Translations under genes and position numbers: made by a program
Origin: Thermodesulfovibrionales bacterium
GTDB lineage: Bacteria > Nitrospirota > Thermodesulfovibrionia > Thermodesulfovibrionales > SM23-35
Length of the DNA: 5,925 nt
Assembly: GCA_022865525.1 (NCBI GenBank)
Contig: JALHSV010000492.1
Location: 1-5,925, forward strand
Reading direction: 5' to 3'
Notes under the pieces: model-generated
The model's database searches: none
Seen by the model: the letters and a program-made list of their open reading frames with translations, nothing else
What the model was told of the DNA's origin: nothing
Part shown: positions 1 through 4,884 of the stretch, one piece after another
Layout of the letters: each line of letters opens with the position of its first letter
Numbering within the stretch: the first letter of the stretch is position 1

Positions 1-27
1 ATTCAAAAAATACGGGGCGCTCTGTGC

Positions 28-573
28 TCAAAGTCGTCCTATGAGTGCAATGCGTTTGCCTGATAAAACCTTCTTCAGGTTGGCATCTCCCTTCTTCTTT
101 TTGAGTCTGTACTCCTCTTCATCTATGATTGTACAGTCGATCTTTTGATCAAACCTCTTTTCGAGGTTTTTCAATTCTCGTGTAAGTGATGGCAACGCAC
201 CGATAACAAACATGCTAACGGAGGACTCGTCATGCCCTTCGGCGTACGGGCCATAAAGAAAGGCGGCTTTTGCACCAGATGCTCTCAGGACTGCTTTGAG
301 TGCGCCAGGAAGGCCAAGGGATTTTGTTATGAGGTTTTTAAGTTCAGAAAACAGGGGTGATTCCTTATTCGCCTGGAAATATTTGAGGTTGACAATCTTC
401 TCACTGGTTAAGATTTCCAACTGCTCAAGCTTGTCAAGTTCCCTCTTGATCCCGGATGGATTCTTTCTGAGCAGTTTTGCAATTTCCCGGATATAGAATT
501 GTTCGTCCGGACTGTTCAGAAGCAGGGAAAGAACATCTGCTCGTATCGATGATGAGAATAAACTTTTTAACAT
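28..573 (-). CDS. Winged-helix DNA-binding protein with a degenerate nucleotidyltransferase-like domain
   Basis: The product is 181 residues. Residues 1-70 read as a winged helix-turn-helix: a helix starting LKSLFSSSIRADVL, then FYIREIAKLL and a recognition-helix region NPSGIKRELDKLEQLEIL, followed by a wing ending KYFQANK. Residues 75-180 resemble the MNT/Pol-beta-like nucleotidyltransferase domain often fused to such helices. That domain normally carries GSxAxG followed by SDIDL. Here the motif reads LYGPYAEG (residues 106-113) and SSVSMFVIG (117-125), so the GS serine is proline and both catalytic aspartates are serine (S118, S120). Inference: this is a DNA-binding regulator with a catalytically dead, perhaps ligand-sensing, domain. 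The alternative is an antitoxin-like or orphan member of the family. The ATG at 573 is preceded by AGG nine bases upstream and by a good promoter. The gene follows nfo on the same strand but is separately promoted. The fold assignment is fairly sure; the biological role is unknown. Confidence 0.8.
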   Translation of the reverse strand: MLKSLFSSSIRADVLSLLLNSPDEQFYIREIAKLLRKNPSGIKRELDKLEQLEILTSEKIVNLKYFQANKESPLFSELKNLITKSLGLPGALKAVLRASGAKAAFLYGPYAEGHDESSVSMFVIGALPSLTRELKNLEKRFDQKIDCTIIDEEEYRLKKKKGDANLKKVLSGKRIALIGRL

Positions 574-584
574 TTCTTTCTACC

Positions 585-600
585 TGTATAGTTTTATACA
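585..600. promoter_or_regulatory. Operator-like palindrome over the -10 box
   Basis: TGTATA (585-590) and TATACA (595-600) form a perfect 6-bp inverted repeat around the spacer GTTT. The repeat overlaps the -10 hexamer and probably the transcription start. A dimeric protein bound here would block the promoter. The nearest candidate is the winged-helix protein encoded immediately downstream, so autorepression is the simplest reading, but this is inferred. Part of the symmetry could be incidental to an AT-rich -10 region. Confidence 0.45.
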
Positions 601-621
601 CAATAAAATTCATTTTGTCAA
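593..621 (-). promoter_or_regulatory. Near-consensus sigma70 promoter of the winged-helix gene
   Basis: On the minus strand there is a perfect -35 box TTGACA (621-616), a 17-base spacer, and a -10 box TATAAA (598-593). Transcription would start near 586, leaving a leader of about 13 bases before the ATG at 573. The flanking DNA is very AT-rich. This is the best promoter match in the window, and it makes the gene independent of nfo. It is assigned by sequence only. Confidence 0.75.
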
Positions 622-673
622 CAAAAAAATTACATTTAAGAACAGATAATGCATTTTTGTAAACGATCCAATC

Positions 674-712
674 TTGAAACGATTGTTCCTAAATATTGAA
701 CTATCGTTTCAA
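674..712 (-). terminator. Hairpin at the 3' end of nfo, possible terminator
   Basis: TTGAAACGAT (674-683) and ATCGTTTCAA (703-712) form a perfect 10-bp inverted repeat. Beyond one T-T mismatch it extends inward by four more pairs (GTTC 685-688 with GAAC 698-701), leaving a 9-base loop. The stem covers the nfo stop codon (703-701). On the minus strand it is not followed by a clear U-run: GATTGGATCG comes next. An intrinsic terminator is therefore uncertain, and mRNA 3'-end protection is an alternative. A further AAACGAT lies at 661-667. Confidence 0.4.
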
Positions 713-1552
713 TCGGAGCATCTTCCGTACCGTCCGGAGATTCCTGGGATCATCGGATTCCTGTTTTTTCGGTGTTTCGAGAATGACGGGAACGTTGCAG
801 AACGGCCTGCTGTGGATCAATTGCTGCAAACCTGCTACGCCGATCTTTCCAAGACCGATGTGTTCATGTCTGTCGATGCCCGAGCCTCTCTCTCCTTTCG
901 AGTCATTCAGGTGGATAAGCTTTACTTTCTGCATGGTGATATGTGTTTCGATCTCCCGGACAATCTTCTGTATTCCCTCGTCGTCCCTCATGTCATATCC
1001 CGCTGAAAACGCATGGCAGGTATCGAAACAGATTCCTGATATAAGTGATCCGTAAACGCCGTTCAGAATTTCAGCCAGATCGGTAATCTTTGACGATATA
1101 TCCCCGCGCTCGCCGGCAGTATTTTCGATCAGGAGGCCCGCCTGCCATGTTCCCGTCTGTGCAACCTCATTCACCGCAGCGATAGCCCTTTGCCGTGAAA
1201 GACAGTCGTCACCTCCTGATGCACTCCCTGTATGCAGTATCACAAAATCTGCACCTAATGCATCTGCCCTGTTCATTTCCTCACGAAGCATAGCAATCGA
1301 TTTCCTTCTGAGGATACTGTCCTTTGATGCCATATTGATGAGATAGGATGTATGGATATACACAGGTGAGATATCGAGTCTCTGTCTGAGTGTTTTAAAG
1401 CGCGCACTTTCTTCTTCAGGGATCTCCTTTATTGTCCATCCCCTCGGGTTGTGAGAAAAAATCTGCATGGTGTTACATCCGAGAGCATGTGCCCTCTCCA
1501 GGCTAAGCGATAAACCACCGGCAATCGATGTATGTACACCAAGCCTGCGCAT
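701..1552 (-). CDS. nfo: Endonuclease IV (AP endonuclease, deoxyribonuclease IV)
   Basis: This zinc-dependent enzyme of base-excision repair cleaves DNA 5' to abasic sites and removes blocked 3' ends. The product is 283 residues from the chosen start, close to the 285 of E. coli Nfo, and folds as a TIM barrel. All nine expected metal ligands can be placed: H67 (HTSYLINMAS), H107 (LHTGSASG), E143 (LLIENTAGERGD), D177 and H180 (CFDTCHAFSAGYD), H214 (LIHLNDSKG), D227 and H229 (GIDRHEHIGLGKIG), and E259 (VILETPKK). The start was set at ATG 1552 because MRRLGVHTSIAGG matches the N-terminus of known family members. An in-frame GTG at 1570 would add six residues, and neither start has a convincing Shine-Dalgarno. 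The gene is divergent from the threonylcarbamoyl-AMP synthase gene across about 100 bp. No promoter there is good enough to call. Identification is secure. Confidence 0.97.
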   Translation of the reverse strand: MRRLGVHTSIAGGLSLSLERAHALGCNTMQIFSHNPRGWTIKEIPEEESARFKTLRQRLDISPVYIHTSYLINMASKDSILRRKSIAMLREEMNRADALGADFVILHTGSASGGDDCLSRQRAIAAVNEVAQTGTWQAGLLIENTAGERGDISSKITDLAEILNGVYGSLISGICFDTCHAFSAGYDMRDDEGIQKIVREIETHITMQKVKLIHLNDSKGERGSGIDRHEHIGLGKIGVAGLQQLIHSRPFCNVPVILETPKKQESDDPRNLRTVRKMLRLKR

Positions 1553-1660
1553 GCTGATACAATTACACACCTTATAGAAATTTACAAGAAGCAGCGGTCC
1601 AGCTTATTTCGTGCTGTGCACCGTTTCCCATAAAAAAGGAGTTTGTGTTAGTATTTTTTG

Positions 1661-2323
1661 ATGATACTCATGAAAAGCTCTGAACTGTCTCTGGAAAGGA
1701 CTGTGCACAAATCTGTCGAAATTCTCCGTGCAGGTGGCATTGTGGCTTACCCCACTGAAACGTTTTACGCCCTCGGAGTGAAGTTTGACATGGAAGAGTC
1801 GCTGAAGAAACTGTATGCCATAAAACAGCGCCCGCTCGAGAAAGCCATACCATTAATCATCGGCCATCGGGAATTGCTCTCCATGATAACTTCCTCTGTC
1901 AACAGGTCAGCCGTATCCCTCATGGACACATTCTGGCCCGGTCCTCTCACGTTAATTTTTCCCGCTTTGGGGAATCTGTCCGATTATATTACGGCCGGCA
2001 CTCATACGGTTGCAGTGAGAATTCCCGGGGAATCCTTTGCCCTCCAACTGGCAAAATCCGCCCCATTCCCTCTTTCTGCCACCAGTGCTAATATTTCCGG
2101 CAGACCGCCGGCCCGTGATGCGGAAACTGTCATAGAGTATTTCAACGATACGATTGATCTCATTATTGACGGGGGCAAGACCCCAGGGGGATTGCCTTCA
2201 ACAATTGTCGCTGTGATCGGTGAGACCTTGCGAATACTCAGAGAAGGTATTATTAAAAAGGAGAATATGGCAGCCTACATTATGCCTGGTTTAGACTGCC
2301 ATACCTTTCGGAGGGGAGTATGA
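1661..2323 (+). CDS. tsaC: L-threonylcarbamoyladenylate synthase (YrdC/Sua5 family)
   Basis: The enzyme condenses threonine, bicarbonate and ATP to threonylcarbamoyl-AMP, the first step of t6A37 modification of ANN-decoding tRNAs. It acts in the cytoplasm, and TsaD/TsaB/TsaE complete the transfer. The product is about 220 residues, the short TsaC type without the C-terminal Sua5 domain. Visible motifs are GGIVAYPTETFYALG near residues 25-39, the KxR pair K55/R57 in IKQRPLEKAIPLI, WPGPLTLIFP from W92, TVAVRIPG, and LSATSANISGRPPA, whose S142/N144 form the SxN part of the KxR...SxN signature. The start is uncertain. An in-frame stop at 1649 limits the choice to TTG 1658, ATG 1661 or ATG 1670, and the only strong Shine-Dalgarno (AAGGAG, 1636-1641) lies 16 or more bases upstream of all of them. 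YciO/YwlC-like paralogues share the fold, so the exact subfamily name is less sure than the family. Confidence 0.93.
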   Translation: MILMKSSELSLERTVHKSVEILRAGGIVAYPTETFYALGVKFDMEESLKKLYAIKQRPLEKAIPLIIGHRELLSMITSSVNRSAVSLMDTFWPGPLTLIFPALGNLSDYITAGTHTVAVRIPGESFALQLAKSAPFPLSATSANISGRPPARDAETVIEYFNDTIDLIIDGGKTPGGLPSTIVAVIGETLRILREGIIKKENMAAYIMPGLDCHTFRRGV

Positions 2324-2373
2324 GGGATATGTCTTGGGTTTATGATAAAGAGAAAACCTACCGCCTTATGTGA
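2320..2373 (+). CDS. Short 17-codon ORF translationally coupled to tsaC
   Basis: ATG at 2320 overlaps the tsaC stop in the classic ATGA arrangement and is preceded by a strong Shine-Dalgarno (GGAGGGG, about 2310-2316). It encodes MRDMSWVYDKEKTYRLM and then TGA. I do not recognise the peptide. It could be a real micro-protein, the remnant of a longer downstream gene lost from this locus, or a fortuitous ORF. The initiation signals are better than those of tsaC itself, which is the only reason to list it. Confidence 0.25.
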   Translation: MRDMSWVYDKEKTYRLM

Positions 2374-2418
2374 TCAATATCACCCAAGAGTGAATATCTT
2401 CAAGAAAATGCAAACGGG

Positions 2419-2661
2419 TCAATTCTTTGAGATTTCAGATGATGGTTTCTTGGATTCCTTTTTGGCTGATGGTTTAAACCGCATCAATGAAATGATAATT
2501 GCACCTGCGATCATGCCGCAGAGTGCAGAGAGGAATATGACTATCGCAAGGGATGCTTCAAATCCCCAGAAAAGAAAGGTTATCGCCACAGGTACGGCAT
2601 TCTGCACAGAAAAAATTGCTACAAGAAACAATACAATCAATAATATAATAATTGTTGCCAT
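2419..2661 (-). CDS. LapA-domain (DUF1049) small inner-membrane protein
   Basis: This is an 80-residue protein with two hydrophobic segments, roughly residues 3-17 (ATIIILLIVLFLVAI) and 37-60 (SLAIVIFLSALCGMIAGAIIIS), joined by the family's typical SVQNAVPVAITFLFWGF stretch. It ends in a lysine/serine-rich hydrophilic tail, probably cytoplasmic. In E. coli, LapA works with LapB in controlling lipopolysaccharide synthesis. Many lineages carry stand-alone LapA-domain proteins of unproven role, and no lapB lies next to it here. The start was set at ATG 2661 because GAGGGA sits about six bases upstream. A TTG at 2685 would add eight residues that include the Shine-Dalgarno itself, so it is unlikely. 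The gene is last of the minus-strand run and convergent with tsaC. Family assignment is good, function open. Confidence 0.82.
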   Translation of the reverse strand: MATIIILLIVLFLVAIFSVQNAVPVAITFLFWGFEASLAIVIFLSALCGMIAGAIIISLMRFKPSAKKESKKPSSEISKN

Positions 2662-2700
2662 GGATATTCCCTCTATCCTCCCCAAAAATATTGCATGAAA

Positions 2701-2729
2701 AGTTTATCAGAATATACCGGAAGACTCAA
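2701..2729 (-). promoter_or_regulatory. Candidate promoter of the LapA-domain gene
   Basis: On the minus strand, TTGAGT (2729-2724) and TAAACT (2706-2701) are separated by 17 bases, each matching four of six consensus positions. Transcription would begin near 2694, about 33 bases before the ATG at 2661. The 140-bp gap after the coiled-coil gene makes a separate promoter plausible, but matches of this quality are common in AT-rich DNA. Confidence 0.4.
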
Positions 2730-2801
2730 ATTTCATATTCCGTCGCCATTATGATAAGGTTAGGAGAGGCTGGAGAAACTGATAAGAGTTATCCGCAAGT
2801 G

Positions 2802-3455
2802 TTATCTCAAGAGTCGGCCAGTTTCGTGCCAGACTGCATTCATTCTATTTATGAACGCCGGCAAATCGGTATCTATTTCTGTTTTTGCTTTCTTCAGTGA
2901 TGACTTCAGCTCGTCCATGATTTGTTTCTGTTCATCCCTGGCGGACGGATATACGGTTGAAAAAAGCTCGTCAATAAAGTCAATTTCTGTTCTCGCAGTT
3001 CCGAGATTCTTCGCAATAACCTCCATCCGGGCTTTTAAAACATGCTGCCTGATATCCTCAACTGCTGCATTGAATCGTGTAAGCTGCACCTGTGATTGCA
3101 TGTCAGAGTGATTTTTATCAATGATCTCCGTCTGTTTTTTAAAGGCTTCGTCCGTTGCTGCTTTCTGTTGCTGGATTGTCTCATTCTGCATGGAGATATC
3201 TTTTTTGCGGGAATTTTCGATGGTATCCACCTGAAGAGCAAGGGCATTGACCGCCTTGATAATTTTCTGTGCATCTGCATCCAAAGCGAGAGGAGCCACT
3301 TTCGATTCATCCTCTCTTTTTTGAAGCCGCTGTTGCAAATCCTGTACGTCCTGTCTGAGTCCAGCTATATGCTTATCCATGAGTACCGGAAAACCCAAAA
3401 TCCCGGCAACTGCTAAAACGATGGCTGCGATGACCGCAACAATTGCACCCTTCAT
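2802..3455 (-). CDS. Membrane-anchored coiled-coil protein of unknown function
   Basis: The product is 217 residues and I do not recognise its family. Residues 3-25 (GAIVAVIAAIVLAVAGILGFPVL) form one hydrophobic helix right at the start, which looks like an N-terminal membrane anchor or uncleaved signal anchor. The rest is hydrophilic and almost entirely predicted helical. One heptad-like stretch lies near 29-50 (LRQDVQDLQQRLQKRED), and a long one near 60-125 is rich in Gln, Lys, Glu and Asp. A further helical region near 127-195 follows, with the segment DFIDELFSTVYPSARDEQ in it. There are no cysteines and no enzyme motif. Start ATG 3455 has a very strong Shine-Dalgarno (AGGGGGAGGG). It lies 19 bp behind the glgC stop on the same strand, so co-transcription with glgC is likely. 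A scaffold or envelope-spanning role would fit its shape, but no function is claimed. Confidence 0.8.
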   Translation of the reverse strand: MKGAIVAVIAAIVLAVAGILGFPVLMDKHIAGLRQDVQDLQQRLQKREDESKVAPLALDADAQKIIKAVNALALQVDTIENSRKKDISMQNETIQQQKAATDEAFKKQTEIIDKNHSDMQSQVQLTRFNAAVEDIRQHVLKARMEVIAKNLGTARTEIDFIDELFSTVYPSARDEQKQIMDELKSSLKKAKTEIDTDLPAFINRMNAVWHETGRLLR

Positions 3456-3474
3456 TTTTTCCCTCCCCCTGTGG

Positions 3475-4698
3475 TTATCTCCAAGATTTTATTATTTTGC
3501 CACCTCTCGGGACAATAGCAATGCCTGACGAATCTATGTGGCAACGGAAGCGGTCTTTGTCAGGATCAAATCCAATTTCAACACCTTCATCAATGACATT
3601 CATTTTATCAACAATGACCTTTTTGAGCTTGCATCCTTTCCTGAGGATCACATGATCCATAATCAAACAGTTCTCAACACTCACACCATCTTCCATGACA
3701 ACACCGCTGCGGATGAATGAATTCCGTATCTTCGCTTTATGAATTGTACACCCTTCAGCAATCATGCTGTTCCGTATATCACCTCTCAGTATCTTCGAGG
3801 AGGGACCTTCATGGCCGGATGGATGAATGGGCCATAAATCGTTATCAAGCTCGAAGAGAGGTTCTTCGCCCAGCATGTCCATATGTGTATCAAAAAATGC
3901 AGCGATTGTCCCTACATCCCTCCAGTAACCTTCTTCCTCATACGTCATAGTTCCGGGGATGATATTCGTTGCAAAGTCATAAGCGAACACCTTGCCTGTT
4001 TCAACCAAATCGGGTATGACATGGGCGCCGAAATCATGCTGTTTTTTTCTCTGTGCCCTTGCCAGTGCTTCCAATAAAACGTCTTTATTAAAAATATAAT
4101 TTCCCATGGAGACATAGGCACGATGAGGATCACTCGGCATAGGAGTTGGTTTTTTTGGTTTTTCCTGGAATCCGACAATCCGCCTTTCATCATCACAGAC
4201 AATAACACCGAATGACGAAGCCTGTTCGATCTGCACCGGCCTTGCAGCAACAGTTACAAAGGCCTCCTTTTGGAGGTGGAAGTCCATCATCTGGCGGATG
4301 TCCATACGATAGATATGGTCCGCCCCGAAAATAATAACAAACTCCGGATTGTGCTGCTGGATAAGATTGACATTCTGAAAAACAGCATCGGCCGTTCCCT
4401 GAAACCATTCCGGTCCCATGCGCATCTGCGGAGGCACGACAGCCACAAAATGGTCTTTTACAACGGAGGAAAGACTCCAGTGCATCCGCACATGTTCTAT
4501 AAGAGATTGAGATCGGTACTGAACGAGGAGATAGAGAGAGTAAATCTGGGAATTCACGAGGTTACTCAGGACAAAGTCTACGATCCTGTATCTCCCGCCT
4601 ATTGGGACAGAAGGTTTTGAACGGAATGCCGTCAGCGGGAAAAGTCTCTCACCCTTCCCTCCTGCAAGAATGAATGCAAGAACTTTTGGATATGCCAT
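3475..4698 (-). CDS. glgC: Glucose-1-phosphate adenylyltransferase (ADP-glucose pyrophosphorylase)
   Basis: The enzyme makes ADP-glucose and pyrophosphate from glucose-1-phosphate and ATP, the committed and usually allosterically controlled step of bacterial glycogen synthesis. The product is 407 residues, a normal length. The N-terminal nucleotidyltransferase domain shows LAGGKGERLFPLT (11-23), KPSVPIGGRYRIVDF (28-42), GTADA (101-105) and FGADHIYRMD, whose D127 corresponds to the catalytic Asp of E. coli GlgC. It also shows FQEKP (177-181), with substrate-binding K180, and YWRDVGT (258-264). From about residue 303 there is a left-handed beta-helix C-terminal domain with hexapeptide-like repeats (ILRGDIRNSMIAEGC, VENCLIMDHVILRKG). 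ATG 4698 has AGGGAGG five bases upstream. It lies 186 bp behind malQ, with a palindromic repeat between them, and 19 bp ahead of the coiled-coil gene. The effector specificity cannot be read from the sequence. Confidence 0.97.
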   Translation of the reverse strand: MAYPKVLAFILAGGKGERLFPLTAFRSKPSVPIGGRYRIVDFVLSNLVNSQIYSLYLLVQYRSQSLIEHVRMHWSLSSVVKDHFVAVVPPQMRMGPEWFQGTADAVFQNVNLIQQHNPEFVIIFGADHIYRMDIRQMMDFHLQKEAFVTVAARPVQIEQASSFGVIVCDDERRIVGFQEKPKKPTPMPSDPHRAYVSMGNYIFNKDVLLEALARAQRKKQHDFGAHVIPDLVETGKVFAYDFATNIIPGTMTYEEEGYWRDVGTIAAFFDTHMDMLGEEPLFELDNDLWPIHPSGHEGPSSKILRGDIRNSMIAEGCTIHKAKIRNSFIRSGVVMEDGVSVENCLIMDHVILRKGCKLKKVIVDKMNVIDEGVEIGFDPDKDRFRCHIDSSGIAIVPRGGKIIKSWR

Positions 4699-4800
4699 TG
4701 TGCCTCCCTGAAGAGTGTGATTGTTTCAATTGTATATCATGCTCGGGGAAAATGAAACCTTCCCGGTTGCAGCATATCGAGCGGACTTTGCGCTACCGGA

Positions 4801-4867
4801 TGTCATTATCCGGCTCGACCGGATAATCCATTTTTTCTGGATTACCCGATCAAGTCGGGCAATGACA
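4801..4867. repeat. 67-bp composite palindrome: two inverted copies of a 30-bp palindromic repeat
   Basis: The left unit (4801-4830) begins TGTCATT and ends AATCCA. The right unit (4838-4867), read in reverse complement, starts and ends the same way. The two agree at 24 of 30 positions and all six differences are transitions. They flank the 7-base centre TTTTTTC. Each unit is itself palindromic: ATTATCCGG/CCGGATAAT (4805-4813 and 4819-4827, perfect 9 bp) and CCCGA/TCGGG (4845-4849 and 4855-4859). In a minus-strand transcript four of the six differences become G-U pairs, giving a nearly continuous 30-bp hairpin between malQ and glgC. It resembles dispersed REP/MITE-like repeats. A role in RNA processing or partial termination is inferred. 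Confidence 0.8.
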
Positions 4868-4884
4868 AAACTTAATGCTACATT

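Noticed and set aside
1..27. Possible intrinsic terminator after the winged-helix gene (minus strand, ...GCGCCCCGTATTTTTTG)
   Set aside because: There is a T-run, but I could not find a matching upstream arm to pair with GCGCCCC, and the window ends here.
674..1055. Plus-strand open frames of 110 and 119 codons over the 3' half of nfo
   Set aside because: Both are antisense to the conserved endonuclease IV metal-binding motifs; the translations look like shadow frames.
2374..2418. Bidirectional terminator between convergent tsaC and the LapA gene
   Set aside because: Only a 4-bp stem (TCAC/GTGA) around CCAAGA was found, with no T-run on either side.
2342..2698. Plus-strand 118-codon open frame spanning the LapA gene
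   Set aside because: It lies antisense to a gene with clear LapA-family sequence, transmembrane segments and a Shine-Dalgarno; the plus-strand translation has no family resemblance.
2781..2806. Hairpin GATAA-GAG-TTATC with a repeated GTTATC near the end of the coiled-coil gene
   Set aside because: Five-base arms with a 3-base loop and no T-run; expected by chance in AT-rich DNA.
4270..4620. Plus-strand 116-codon frame opposite glgC
   Set aside because: It is antisense to the conserved glgC catalytic domain, with no start signal or recognisable product.
4740..4766. GGGAA/TTCCC inverted repeat upstream of glgC as a regulatory hairpin
   Set aside because: Only five pairs with a 9-base loop and no extension; no clear -35/-10 pair nearby to give it context.
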